Source: Lewinella sp. 4G2
GTDB taxonomy: Bacteria > Bacteroidota > Bacteroidia > Chitinophagales > Saprospiraceae
Direction: 5' to 3'
DNA: 64,000 bases
Assembly (NCBI RefSeq): GCF_001625015.1
Contig: NZ_LVWJ02000014.1
Coordinates: forward strand, 806,001 to 870,000
Every line of letters begins with the position of its first letter. The stretch's first letter is position 1. The notes under the pieces are model-generated. The model was not told the DNA's origin and made no database searches. It saw only the letters and a list, made by a program, of their open reading frames with translations. Shown one piece after another: positions 33,373-43,016 of this stretch. The position numbers and the translations under genes are program-made.

Positions 33373-35217
33373 ATGCCCGCCCCCGAACTGAATACTTACC
33401 TCCGGAAAGTCCTCCACAACTTACCCGCAGACTGGCTCAACCTGACCACCCACCGGCTCAATATCTACGACGAAAGCCAGGCCAAAACCGAGTTTACCGC
33501 AGCCTTCGAAGCACACTTCGCCGCTAATAGCGTGGACCGGGTAGCCCTCACGAATTTGCCAACCGCTTACGACTACATCCGCCTCGGCCATCCGCTGTCG
33601 TGCGTGTTGGAATGGGCGCTGGCCAAACGATTCTCCCTTCCCGCCACCCACGTCATCAGCTTCTCTTCGCGGACGATGCCGCTACTGGCCATCCTGCGGC
33701 AAAACGCCCTGGACGGCAGGGCTACGCGGATCGTAAACGGGGCCGCCCTGCCCAATCAATTCTCTGCGGAAGTCGTCCGCGAAGTCTATGGGTACAGCTT
33801 TGAACTGGTTGCTGCATCGGAACTAGCTGCCAGCACGGAGTTTGCCGGCACTACGGTGCTTTACCGTTCGGATACTGAAGAGGCTGCGACGGAAATTCCC
33901 GCATGGGTGGACTACCTCGTGCAGTCCTACGGAGACAGCGGGAGCATACTCTACATCGGGCCAGACCACGGCGCCAACATCAGCAATATCCAGCACGTGC
34001 GCCGGCGGGAAACCATTGCCATGACGCCGGCCAACTGCCTGCGCGAATTGGAAAAGATGGTTGGATTACCCGTCGTCGAGCCCGTCGCCCAGCTTAATCT
34101 CGAAGCGAATCGCAGGGCCGTCCGCGCCGACATCGCCGCAGTGACGGGTACCAAAACTCAACCAATCGTCGGCTCCAGCGGCCTGTCCGTGCAGTACGCC
34201 ATCATGATGGGGCTGGTGGACGATGCCGCCGCGCGCTACCCCGGTAAGCCAATTCGGTTCGTGGTGCCGCCCAACTGTTACGGGGGGACGAACGACCAGG
34301 CCCGCCGCGTCGCCGCTTGCCTGGAAAACGTCACGATCGTCGACCTGCCCGTGGACGGCGATAACGACATGGTCAACAGTACCGAACGGGCGCTGGAGCA
34401 ACTCGCGGCGGAGGACGCCGTCCCCTATATCATCGCCGAGATCCCCACGAATCCCCGCGTGGAGGTGCCCGATCTGGCCGCCCTCAAATGGGTGCTTAGC
34501 ACCAAGCGTCAGACGGCGAAGGGTACTGACGCCATTCCGCCCGTATTCATTCTGGACCAGACCTTTTGCCCCAACGTCCACTTTTTGGGGCCGGACGATA
34601 CGCTTTCCACCGTGCCGGCGGTGGCCTACGCGAGTGGCTCGAAGTTCCCCAGCGGTGGCCGCTGTACGGCTGGTTACTGCGTCGGCAATGCCCTGGCGGA
34701 GCCGTTAATGACTAAGATCGAACGCCACTTGTTGCTCTGCGACAACGAGGCTACGGCGGGGCAGTACGCGGTTCTCGCCGAGCAATTTCCGTCCATGCTC
34801 GAGCGCATCGAGGCGGCCTACCGGAACACCCGCGCTTTTGTCGATTTCATCGGCCGGGTGCTCCCGGAGGCGAAGATCAATTTCGTCTCCCCCGAGTTGG
34901 CGGAGCGGGGCTTCACGCCGTCGGTATTCTCGCTCGATCTACCGACCAAGGGCGCCACGCCGGCCGAGCGGGAGGCCCACAAAAGAGCCCTTAACCACCG
35001 CCTAATCAAAATGATGATCACCGAGCTGCCAGAGGAATCAAAATACTGCGTCAGTTACGGTCAGCTGAAGGGTTGTTACTGGACCATCCCGGCCACCTCT
35101 ACCCAGGGTACGACCAAGGAGGCGGATAAGGACTACATCGCCCGCGTATCACTCTCGCCGGACCTCGATCTGGCCCGCCATCAAGAAGTTTTTCAGGATT
35201 TCGTAGACAGCATTTGA
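33373..35217 (+). CDS. PLP-dependent enzyme, Cys/Met-metabolism-like, unknown substrate
   Basis: A 614-residue protein, clearly longer than classical cystathionine gamma-synthases (about 400). The C-terminal two thirds read as a fold-type I PLP enzyme: VGSSGLSVQYAIMMGLVDD and PNCYGGTNDQARRVA form the cofactor pocket, AEIPTNPRVEVPDL resembles the EtPTNP motif of the Cys/Met family, and the Schiff-base lysine is in YASGSKFPSGG. The N-terminal part (about 1-260) has no domain I recognise. The substrate cannot be assigned. The ATG at 33373 is preferred to a GTG 11 codons upstream. Confidence 0.75.
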   Translation: MPAPELNTYLRKVLHNLPADWLNLTTHRLNIYDESQAKTEFTAAFEAHFAANSVDRVALTNLPTAYDYIRLGHPLSCVLEWALAKRFSLPATHVISFSSRTMPLLAILRQNALDGRATRIVNGAALPNQFSAEVVREVYGYSFELVAASELAASTEFAGTTVLYRSDTEEAATEIPAWVDYLVQSYGDSGSILYIGPDHGANISNIQHVRRRETIAMTPANCLRELEKMVGLPVVEPVAQLNLEANRRAVRADIAAVTGTKTQPIVGSSGLSVQYAIMMGLVDDAAARYPGKPIRFVVPPNCYGGTNDQARRVAACLENVTIVDLPVDGDNDMVNSTERALEQLAAEDAVPYIIAEIPTNPRVEVPDLAALKWVLSTKRQTAKGTDAIPPVFILDQTFCPNVHFLGPDDTLSTVPAVAYASGSKFPSGGRCTAGYCVGNALAEPLMTKIERHLLLCDNEATAGQYAVLAEQFPSMLERIEAAYRNTRAFVDFIGRVLPEAKINFVSPELAERGFTPSVFSLDLPTKGATPAEREAHKRALNHRLIKMMITELPEESKYCVSYGQLKGCYWTIPATSTQGTTKEADKDYIARVSLSPDLDLARHQEVFQDFVDSI

Positions 35218-35250
35218 TGCTGACCCGGTAATTGTTTTAATATCATTTGG

Positions 35251-35266
35251 GCGCTCACGCAGGTGC
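35251..35266 (+). repeat. Dispersed GC repeat, copy 7
   Basis: GCGCTCACGCAGGTGC, one base off consensus, between two convergent genes, with atttgg before it and cgggttatggagg after. Confidence 0.75.
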
Positions 35267-35349
35267 CGGGTTATGGAGGATTAAAAAGGATATATCGCCA
35301 CGGATAAAACTATCCCATAAACTGGTGTATCAGCCTTACTGCTGATGGG

Positions 35350-36405
35350 CTACAGCACTTCGCGGGTCGTCCCCTCGACTTTCAGAATCAAGTCCGCTCC
35401 GTAGCAACCGGCGGGTGTTTGGTAGCCAGGCTGAAGGTCGCCGTCCAGTACGCGTTTAGTGATCATCAGTGCCGTTTCAGCCGTCAGGGTGTAGCCCTCA
35501 ATCGTGCGGAGGCGCGCCGCGAAGGTCTCGCCTTTTGCATTAGTTGCCCTTCCGTAGACGTAGCTTTCGGCGCGTTCACGACGCTCCGATCCGGGGCCCG
35601 CGGGCCGGTCGGCTACCCGTTTCTTGAGGAAGTTCTTAACGAATGAGGATCGGAGTAACGGCCCCAGGTAATTCCCCATTTTCATGAGTTGGATCTGAGA
35701 GGTAGGGACGGCGAAATAGGTCTCCACGTTAGGTATGCCGGTCGTATGGTAAGCGGTGAATACATCTCCCCAGGGGATGGTGACGGCACGTAGTTCGTCC
35801 TCTTTGGTGAAGGGAAAGGTCTCGGTTTTGTAGGCGCCGGGTACGTCCTGGATCTCACCGTTCCGGCGGACCTTGCCGGGATGGCCAAGGCTTTCCAGCA
35901 TCGTTTGGGCCGTGCCGTGGGAGATGCTACCACCCTTCCAGGCGAAGGCAAGAACCAACTCCGTGGCATCCGGAAGCTGCTGGTGGCAGAAGGCGGCAAT
36001 GCAGTCGGTGGGGACGACATCGAATCCGACGCCCGGCATGGCCATCAAACCGGCTTCGGCGAATGCATTACTCAGGCTGGCGGCGTGGGCGAACACGTCG
36101 ATCTCACCCGTAATGTCCAGGTAGTGCGTTCCGGTGGCGAGGCAGGCAGCAAGCATCGGTGCGGCCGTCTGGCTGAAGGGGCCTGCGGCGTGGAGGACGA
36201 GTGGGTAATCCGCCAAGAGTGCCTCGAGCGCAGAGGTGTCGGACAAACTGACGGCGCGGTAATCCAATCCCTTCTCTGCCGCGAGGGGTTTTAGCTTTTC
36301 CTCATTCCGTCCACAAAGGAGTGGCCGTAACCCGTAGGCGGCGGCGCGTTCGGTAATCAGCCGACCGGTATACCCGTAGGCGCCGTAGAGGACGAAATCA
36401 TTCAT
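35350..36405 (-). CDS. Saccharopine dehydrogenase-like NADP-binding protein
   Basis: A 351-residue oxidoreductase of the saccharopine-dehydrogenase / trans-acting enoyl reductase family. The N-terminal Rossmann motif is FVLYGAYGYTGRLI, followed by LCGRNEEKL, VLHAAGPFSQTAAPML and YLDITGE, all characteristic of this group. The second half carries GVGFDVVPTD and a catalytic-like domain with unknown substrate. True lysine biosynthesis or degradation is unlikely from this family branch; lipid or polyketide reduction is known for some relatives. It stands alone and runs divergently from the broken metalloprotease gene. Confidence 0.82.
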   Translation of the reverse strand: MNDFVLYGAYGYTGRLITERAAAYGLRPLLCGRNEEKLKPLAAEKGLDYRAVSLSDTSALEALLADYPLVLHAAGPFSQTAAPMLAACLATGTHYLDITGEIDVFAHAASLSNAFAEAGLMAMPGVGFDVVPTDCIAAFCHQQLPDATELVLAFAWKGGSISHGTAQTMLESLGHPGKVRRNGEIQDVPGAYKTETFPFTKEDELRAVTIPWGDVFTAYHTTGIPNVETYFAVPTSQIQLMKMGNYLGPLLRSSFVKNFLKKRVADRPAGPGSERRERAESYVYGRATNAKGETFAARLRTIEGYTLTAETALMITKRVLDGDLQPGYQTPAGCYGADLILKVEGTTREVL

Positions 36406-36586
36406 AGCTTGTCATCAGTAATTATCCGGGACCATAAAGGTAACGAGTTGGCGGGGGCAGCTACCGGTTTACCGCGGGCTCCTTTGTACCTTGGGACGTT
36501 CCCAATCCGCTGAGTTTTCATCCCGAACCTTTGTGTTATGTCCTTACCCAGAATTTGCCTCATCAGCTGTTTTTTCCTATTGCTTT

Positions 36587-36602
36587 GCACCTGCGTCAGC
36601 GC
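36587..36602 (-). repeat. Dispersed GC repeat, copy 8 (in protease signal peptide)
   Basis: Minus strand reads GCGCTGACGCAGGTGC. On the plus strand it encodes the end of the signal peptide, with Thr-Cys-Val-Ser-Ala leading into the cleavage site before Gln23. Confidence 0.8.
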
Positions 36603-38376
36603 CCAAAAAAATGGGGATAAGGCCATTAAAAGTATTGCGGAAGTGACGGCAGGAATGGAGAAGGCCGAAGGCTACTTCACGACCTACTGGAGCGATGCGG
36701 AAGGAAAAGTGTACGTGGAGATCGACCGGTTTGACGAGGATTTCCTGTACGTGAACAGCCTCGCCGCCGGCCTGGGAAGTAACGACATTGGCCTGGACCG
36801 GAACCAACTGGGGGACAACCGCGTGGTGCGTTTTCAGCGGGTAGGGCCAAAGGTTCTACTCGTGCAGCGCAACCTGGATTACCGCGCCGTAAGCGACAAC
36901 GAAGACGAAGTCGCCAGCGTGCGCGACGCCTTTGCCCAATCCGTACTCTTCGGTTTTAAAGCCGTAGCGATGACTGGCGGCCGGGCCCTGATCGATCTCA
37001 CCCCGATGTTGCTGAGTGACGCCCACGGCGTGATCCAAAATCTGAAACGGGGGAAGCAGGGCAGCTTCAAAGTGGATGCTTCCCGCAGTGCCGTGTACCG
37101 CGACCGCACGAAGAACTTCCCCAAAAACAGCGAATTTGAAGCCACGCTCACCTTTACTGGAGAAGCTACCGGCAGGCAGGTAAGGAGCGTCGCGGCCACG
37201 CCAAACAGCTTCTCGCTGCGGATGCACCACAGTTTTGTGGAATTGCCGGACGATAATTACCGACCCCGAAAGTTTGACCCCCGCTCCGGCTACTTTCAGA
37301 TGAGCTACGCGGATTACGCCACGCCGATCGACCAACCCCTGCGTAAACGCTTCATCACCCGCCACCGGTTGGAGAAGAAGAACCCTGCCGCCGCCACGAG
37401 CGAAGCCGTCGAACCAATCGTTTACTACCTCGACCGGGGTGCCCCCGAACCCGTGAAATCCGCCCTGCTGGAAGGGGCCCGCTGGTGGAACGAAGCCTTC
37501 GAGGCGGCGGGGTACAAAAATGCCTTTCGGGTGGAAGTCTTGCCGGAAGGCGCGGACCCGCTGGACGTGCGGTACAACGTCATCAACTGGGTGCACCGCA
37601 GCACCCGGGGTTGGAGTTACGGGAGTAGCGTGATTGACCCCCGGACCGGTGAGATCATTAAAGGACACGTCCTGCTGGGTAGCCTGCGGGTGCGGCAGGA
37701 TTTCCTGCTGGCGCAAGGATTGGTACCCGCCTACGCGGAAGGGGAAACGCCCGACCCCCGGCTACAGGAAATGGCCCTCGCCCGCCTGCGGCAACTGAGC
37801 GCTCACGAAGTTGGCCACACGATCGGCCTGGCGCACAATTTCGCGGCCTCCGTAAACGGAAGAAGCTCGGTGATGGATTACCCCCACCCCTACGTCACGC
37901 TGAAGGATGGGGAAGTTGATTTCAGCAAGGCCTACGGTGTAGGAATTGGCAGCTGGGATAAACGAACCATCCAGTACGGCTACCAGGAATTCGCCGGAGC
38001 CAAAGCGGAGCGGGAAGGCCTGGCCACCCTTCTGGAAGAAAACGAACGCATGGGCCTCCTCTACCTGAGTGATGCCGACGCCCGCCCGGTGGGGAGCAGC
38101 CAGCCGAACGCTCACCTCTGGGACAACGGGGTGGACGCAACCCAGGAACTCGTCCGGCTCCTGGAGCTACGGGAACACGCCCTGGCCAAACTGGGTGTCG
38201 ATAACCTCGCCCCGGGCCAGCCGGTCTCCGAACTGGAGAAAGTGCTTACGCCCGTTTACCTGATGCATCGCTACCAGGTGGAGGCCGTCGCAAAAAAGAT
38301 CGCCGGCTACCACTACCAATACGAAACCGTGGGCGGCTACGAATCCTCGGGGATCAAACCCGTAAATGACGACGAG

Positions 38377-38379
38377 TAG
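38377..38379 (+). other. Premature amber stop (Q614*)
   Basis: TAG replaces the CAG expected from the paralogue; the reading frame continues open for another 199 codons to the stop at 38974-38976. Confidence 0.8.
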
Positions 38380-39030
38380 CGCCGCGCCATCGCCGGCCTC
38401 CTCGGCACCCTGCAGCCGGAAACCCTGAAGTTGCCGGCGCACCTCTACCGGCTAATCCCACCCCCCGCCATGGGCTACGGCCGTGACCGGGAACTCTTTA
38501 CGAGCCGGAACGGTGGCGGCTTGGACGTATTCGCCATGGCCGAGCTATCGGTGGATAACACCCTGAAGTTCATGCTCAATCCCCACCGGCTGGCCCGGCT
38601 GGCGGAGCAAAGGGCGCTCTACCCTGATCTGGAGGTACCTGATTTGGCCACCTACCTCAGCAATACCTGGAAAGCGGCCGGCGATGAACCGACTACGCAG
38701 ACGGCCGATGCTTACGGGATGGCCCTTGCACGGATGGTCCAACGGCGCATCGTCGAGGCCCTGATGCGGGTTAGTAAGGATGCCTCCGCCGCGGAACTGG
38801 TTAGGGTTGCGACTATGAATGAACTCCACCGCATCAGTACTCAGCTAAAAAGTGATAGCCAGAACTACGTCTACCTGAAGGGCCGCATCGATAATTTTCT
38901 GCGCAGCCCCGAAGAAACGGTCCTGCCACCAGTGGGAAGTCTACCCGACGGCTCGCCGATTGGTTGTGGGCAATAATTTTCGGATCATTACCACGCTAAT
39001 ACCTACCATTTATTTAATCAGGGAAGACCG

Positions 39031-39495
39031 ATGAACACCTCCCCCGACTTCCGCCGAACGGACTCTACCGACCCGGCGCTGCTACCCCTCATCAAGGAAC
39101 TCGATGAACACCTTTACGGCATCTACGGCGACCGAATGGAATTTTTCAATCTCTACAATGGGCTGGAGTACATCAAGCACGTCGTGATCGTCTCCTTTGA
39201 AGACCAAGCGGTCGGTTGCGGCTCGCTGAAAGAGTATGAATCAGGGACCGTAGAACTTAAACGGATGTACGTTTCACCGGATGCCCGCGGCCGGGGTATC
39301 GGTTCCGAACTCGTGGAGGAGTTGGTAAGTTGGGCCAGTGAGCTCGGCTACAGCAGAATGATCCTCGAAACTGGTCACGAAATGCCGGACGCCGTCGCCC
39401 TCTACAAGAAAAACGGGTTCTCCCGGATACCCAACTACGGGCAGTACGTGGGCGTGACGGAGAGTTGGTGCTACGAAAGAGTATTTAATCGGTAG
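39031..39495 (+). CDS. GNAT family N-acetyltransferase
   Basis: A 154-residue acetyltransferase. The acetyl-CoA binding motif A is clear: VELKRMYVSPDARGRGIG, then SELVEELVSWASELG, with the C-terminal ALYKKNGFSRIPNYGQY strand-helix typical of GNAT proteins. The acceptor (small molecule or protein) is not determined. It stands 54 bases after the broken protease and 77 bases before the MBL-fold gene, same strand, and may share a transcript with the latter. Confidence 0.9.
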   Translation: MNTSPDFRRTDSTDPALLPLIKELDEHLYGIYGDRMEFFNLYNGLEYIKHVVIVSFEDQAVGCGSLKEYESGTVELKRMYVSPDARGRGIGSELVEELVSWASELGYSRMILETGHEMPDAVALYKKNGFSRIPNYGQYVGVTESWCYERVFNR

Positions 39496-39572
39496 ACGAT
39501 CTCCCGCACCTCATTTTCGGAACAATAACCGCTACTTCAACTTACTTCTACCCAACTCGTAACCTCTACCCT

Positions 39573-40217
39573 ATGCCAACTTCCATCGTCACGCTGACCT
39601 TCAATGCCGTTCAGGAAAATACTTATATCGTTTACGACGACGATACTCGGGAGGCCATCATCTTCGACCCCGGTTGCTTCAGTAACGCGGAGGAGCAGGA
39701 GTTGAGTAAAGCGATCGAGGATCGAGACCTGAAGCCGGTCAAGCTGATCAACACCCACTGCCATTTCGACCACGTGTTTGGCAACGCCTTCGTGAAAGAG
39801 AAATACGGGCTCGAATTGGGTATCCACGAGTTGGAGGCGCCTATCCTGGAAGCGGCACCCCTCGTAGTGAGTATGTACGGTATGCCGCCAATGACGGCCT
39901 CCCCACCGGCGGACCACTTTATTCAGGAGGGCGACGTCATTTCACTGGGCGAGGCACGCTTTGAGGTGCTGTTTTGCCCCGGCCACTCCCCGGGCAGTAT
40001 TTGCTTCTATAACCGGGGCGAGGCCTACGTGATTGCCGGCGACGTCCTGTTCCACCGCAGTATTGGCCGGACGGACCTGCCGGGCGGCGACCACAAAACG
40101 CTGTTGCGCAGCATTAAACGGGAGTTGTTGGTGCTGGACGACAACGTCCGCGTCTACCCCGGCCACGGAGAACCGACCACGATTGGTGAGGAACGAAGGG
40201 AGAATCCGTTCTTCTAA
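39573..40217 (+). CDS. MBL-fold metallo-hydrolase, glyoxalase II-like
   Basis: A 214-residue hydrolase with the metal-binding motif THCHFDHVFG near residue 59, a second His in CPGHSPGS, Asp in IAGDVLF and the C-terminal YPGHGEPT. This ligand set matches the YcbL / glyoxalase II branch, which hydrolyses thioesters such as S-lactoylglutathione-like compounds; the precise substrate is not known here. No signal peptide is present, so it is cytosolic. The ATG at 39573 gives MPTSIVTLTFNAVQENTYIV, a normal family start. Confidence 0.9.
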   Translation: MPTSIVTLTFNAVQENTYIVYDDDTREAIIFDPGCFSNAEEQELSKAIEDRDLKPVKLINTHCHFDHVFGNAFVKEKYGLELGIHELEAPILEAAPLVVSMYGMPPMTASPPADHFIQEGDVISLGEARFEVLFCPGHSPGSICFYNRGEAYVIAGDVLFHRSIGRTDLPGGDHKTLLRSIKRELLVLDDNVRVYPGHGEPTTIGEERRENPFF

Positions 40218-40282
40218 GGAATCCAGCAAATTAAGCGGCCTCTATTGCCAGCGTTTTTTCACCAGGAATAAGACGGCGTGGA

Positions 40283-41812
40283 CTATCCCTTGATCGCATC
40301 AAAGGCATCGTACCCAACGCGAAGGCGGCGAACGGATTCCTCCTGGCCGACGACTTCCAGGATTCCGAAGGCATCCGGCCCCTGAACGGTACCCGATACG
40401 GCAACGCGGAGAATGGGGAGCACCTGGCCGAAGCCCAACTCGTTGGCCTTCATGAAGGCAACAACGTCTTCCTTGATGCAATCTGCCGTCCAGGTGGAGG
40501 AATTACTTAGTTGGTCCGCCAGCGCATTGAATTTTTCCCGGAGTTCGGGCTTCCACTTTTTGCGGATGGGCTTTTCCTCGTAGTCGGTTACGGGCTCCAC
40601 GAAGTACTTACCCTCCAAGTAGAATTCGGGGATGAGGTGGATTCGCTCCTTGAGGAGGCCGGCAATTGCGGTAGCCTTTTCCACTGGTATTTCGTGGCCA
40701 TTGGTGGCGAATTGCTCCTGTACTATGGTTGCCAACTCCGTGTCTGACGTAGCGATGAGGTACTGTTGATTGTACCATTTGGCCTTTTCGATGTCGAAGC
40801 GGGCCCCGGAATTATTGATGCGGTCCAGCGTAAAAGATTGGGCTAGCTCTTCGAGGCTGAATACTTCCTGCTCCGTCCCCGGGTTCCAGCCGAGGAAGGC
40901 GATGAAGTTAACCATGGCTTCCGGCAGGAATCCATCCTCCCGGAAACCGGCGAATTGTTCTTTTTTGACGTGGTCATCCCAGCGGAGGGGGAAGACGGGG
41001 AAGCCAAGGTCGGCGCCTTTGCGCTTGCTGAGTTTCCCTTTGCCGTTAGGGTTGAGGAGTAGCGGGAGGTGTACGAAAGTAGGCGCGGACCAGTCCGAAG
41101 CCCGGTAAAGCAGGACGTGGAGGGCGGTGCTGGGTAGCCATTCTTCCCCCCGGATGACGTGGCTGATCTTCATCAGGTGGTCATCCACGATGTTGGCGAG
41201 GTGGTAGGTGGGCAGGCCGTCGGCCTTCATCAAAACCTGGTCGCCCAGCTCATCGGTTTGGAAGGATACTTCGTTGCGGACGACATCCTGAAAGGTGACC
41301 GTCTGGCCCGGATCGATCTTGAAGCGAACGACGTATGGCGATTTGTTTTTGAGCAACTCCTCCGTTTCATCGGTGCTCAGCGAGAGCGAGTTGCGCATGC
41401 TCATCCGGGTAGCGGCGCCGTAGCGGAAGTTGTGGTTACCGGCTTCTTTTTCCGCGGCGCGGCGGGCTTCCAGCTCGTCCTCCGTATCGAAAGCGTAATA
41501 AGCCTCCCCTTTTTGTAGGAGGTATTCGACGTGCGCTGCGTAGAGTTCCCGCCTTTCGCTCTGTCGGTAGGGACCGTAATTCCCCTCTTTTTCTGGCCCT
41601 TCGTCGGGGCTGATCCCGCACCAGGCCAGGGCATCGATGATGTACTGTTCGGCGCCTTCTACGTAGCGTTTTTGGTCCGTATCCTCAATGCGCAGGATGA
41701 ATTTGCCACCGTTCGCGCGGGCGAAAAGGTAGTTGTATAGGGCGGTGCGCAGGCCACCGATGTGGAGGGGGCCGGTGGGGGACGGGGCAAAGCGTACGCG
41801 GACGGGATTCAT
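40283..41812 (-). CDS. gltX: Glutamate--tRNA ligase
   Basis: A 509-residue class I aminoacyl-tRNA synthetase that charges tRNA-Glu. The HIGH-type motif is in [20 protein letters not shown] at residues 7-26, the KMSKS-type motif is in [16 protein letters not shown] near residue 255, and the C-terminal anticodon-binding domain completes the typical length. The start ATG at 41812 gives [14 protein letters not shown], standard for the family. It is convergent with the MBL-fold gene and divergent from the polysaccharide deacetylase. Confidence 0.97.
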   Translation of the reverse strand: MNPVRVRFAPSPTGPLHIGGLRTALYNYLFARANGGKFILRIEDTDQKRYVEGAEQYIIDALAWCGISPDEGPEKEGNYGPYRQSERRELYAAHVEYLLQKGEAYYAFDTEDELEARRAAEKEAGNHNFRYGAATRMSMRNSLSLSTDETEELLKNKSPYVVRFKIDPGQTVTFQDVVRNEVSFQTDELGDQVLMKADGLPTYHLANIVDDHLMKISHVIRGEEWLPSTALHVLLYRASDWSAPTFVHLPLLLNPNGKGKLSKRKGADLGFPVFPLRWDDHVKKEQFAGFREDGFLPEAMVNFIAFLGWNPGTEQEVFSLEELAQSFTLDRINNSGARFDIEKAKWYNQQYLIATSDTELATIVQEQFATNGHEIPVEKATAIAGLLKERIHLIPEFYLEGKYFVEPVTDYEEKPIRKKWKPELREKFNALADQLSNSSTWTADCIKEDVVAFMKANELGFGQVLPILRVAVSGTVQGPDAFGILEVVGQEESVRRLRVGYDAFDAIKG

Positions 41813-42179
41813 GGGATCGTAATTAAAAATGGGAAGGGTATAAAAATTATGTTTGGTAAGCAGCGTTTCGGACCGACTGATCGTTCATTTAACCAACCAG
41901 CGAAGGGGAACTTTTTAAAATAACTTCGAGTTATCAAGGTAAGGTTCCGCAAATGTAGCTGATATAGTTATAGGCCCGATTGTGCTTCTCCGTTTCCGGG
42001 GGATTCCCTTCGGAGCCGCTAGCCTTCTTCCGGTGGTCTTTTGGTCTGCCACCGTATACAACTCCAGATTTAAGCTTTCACTCAACACACCGACTACACC
42101 TGCGCAATTGCGGAGGTGATAGACTTTTCTATACACCTGTTTTACATCCATCAACCGTTCTCTCGAAAAAACCGACGTT
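41813..42179. other. Divergent gltX / deacetylase intergenic region
   Basis: 367 bases between divergent genes. It should hold both promoters, but no exact TAnnTTTG box was found on either strand. The gltX-proximal part is AT-rich. A minus-strand frame at 41915-42154 has no recognisable protein features and is not called. Confidence 0.5.
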
Positions 42180-42863
42180 ATGTATTTAGTTAAAACACCA
42201 CGGCTCGTTCAGAAGCTACTCCCTAATTTTCACTGGAAGGTAACTTCCAGTACGGATGCCCCTACGATCTATCTCACTTTTGACGATGGCCCGATCCCAC
42301 AAATCACACCCTGGATCGTGGAGCAGTTAGCGGCCTTCAACGCTAAGGCTACCTTTTTCTGCGTGGGCAATAATGTCCGCAAGTACCCCGCGATCGTGGA
42401 AGCAACGCTGGAAGCCGGCCATACGATTGGTAACCACACCATGCACCACCTGGATGGTTGGCAGAGTGATAATATGCCGTACTTCCACGACGTACGCCAC
42501 TGCGCCGTTCAGATCAAGAGCTCTCTTTTCCGCCCGCCCTACGGTCGGTTAAAGCCCAGCCAGGCACAATTTCTGCAGCGTCACTACGAGATCGTGATGT
42601 GGGATGTGCTGTCCGGCGATTTCGATCCCGAACTCACTCCGGAGGACTGCTTCCAGAACGTTATCCGTAACGCCGGCCCCGGCAGTATTGCTCTCTTCCA
42701 CGATAGCCTGAAGGCGGAGCAAAACGTGCGGAATATTCTGCCGCGCATTCTTGCCCATTACGCAGCGCTCGGTTACCGCTTCGAGGCACTCACACCGGAG
42801 TTGCTTACCCAAACTGCCGCTGATCCAGTTGTTGCGGGCACGCAGTTACGGACGGCTAGCTAA
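42180..42863 (+). CDS. Polysaccharide deacetylase family protein
   Basis: A 227-residue NodB-type (CE4) deacetylase that should remove acetyl groups from N-acetylated glycans such as peptidoglycan or chitin-like polymers. The catalytic Asp pair is in YLTFDDGPIP near residue 33, the metal His pair is in GNHTMHHLDGW near residue 83, SSLFRPPYGRL carries the motif-3 Arg, and ALFHDS the C-terminal His. No clear signal peptide is seen; the short N-terminus (MYLVKTPRLVQKLLPNFHW) resembles the PgdA-like cytosolic or membrane-associated forms common in Bacteroidota. Confidence 0.92.
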   Translation: MYLVKTPRLVQKLLPNFHWKVTSSTDAPTIYLTFDDGPIPQITPWIVEQLAAFNAKATFFCVGNNVRKYPAIVEATLEAGHTIGNHTMHHLDGWQSDNMPYFHDVRHCAVQIKSSLFRPPYGRLKPSQAQFLQRHYEIVMWDVLSGDFDPELTPEDCFQNVIRNAGPGSIALFHDSLKAEQNVRNILPRILAHYAALGYRFEALTPELLTQTAADPVVAGTQLRTAS

Positions 42864-42885
42864 GCCCCGAACCATTGCTTAAGAA

Positions 42886-42918
42886 GACGGCCACTCCAGA
42901 AAATCTGGGGTGGCCGTC
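42886..42918 (+). terminator. 15-bp terminator hairpin after deacetylase
   Basis: Arms 42886-42900 and 42904-42918 pair with one G-T wobble around an AAA loop, 22 bases after the deacetylase stop, followed by a short T-rich stretch. Confidence 0.75.
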
Positions 42919-43016
42919 CTGATTTGAGGCCTTTACCAAAAGGTCAATTTGCGCCTTATCTTTATACCCATCCCCTTCGATCGGGCAGATTTACCGGTAC
43001 ATTTCCTCACCAGAAC

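Larger units (their letters stand above)
36538..38976 (+). pseudogene. Zinc-dependent metalloprotease (DUF5117/DUF5118 type), interrupted by in-frame TAG
   Basis: Two parts in the same frame, 36538-38379 and 38380-38976, together encode an 812-residue paralogue of the 826-residue protease at 12.6-15.1 kb. The signal peptide ends at CTCVSAQ, and the metzincin motif HEVGHTIGLAH is at residues 423-433. TAG at 38377-38379 falls at codon 614 within NDDE(stop)RRAIAGLL. The other protease reads AAEQKRSVKFL here, so a single C-to-T change from CAG is the simplest explanation. The catalytic domain lies before the stop, so a 613-residue product with an intact active site could still be made. A sequencing error or amber readthrough cannot be excluded. 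Confidence 0.8.

Noticed and set aside
41915-42154. 79-residue minus-strand frame in the gltX-deacetylase gap
   Set aside because: No recognisable family or signal sequence, and its composition does not look like its neighbours.
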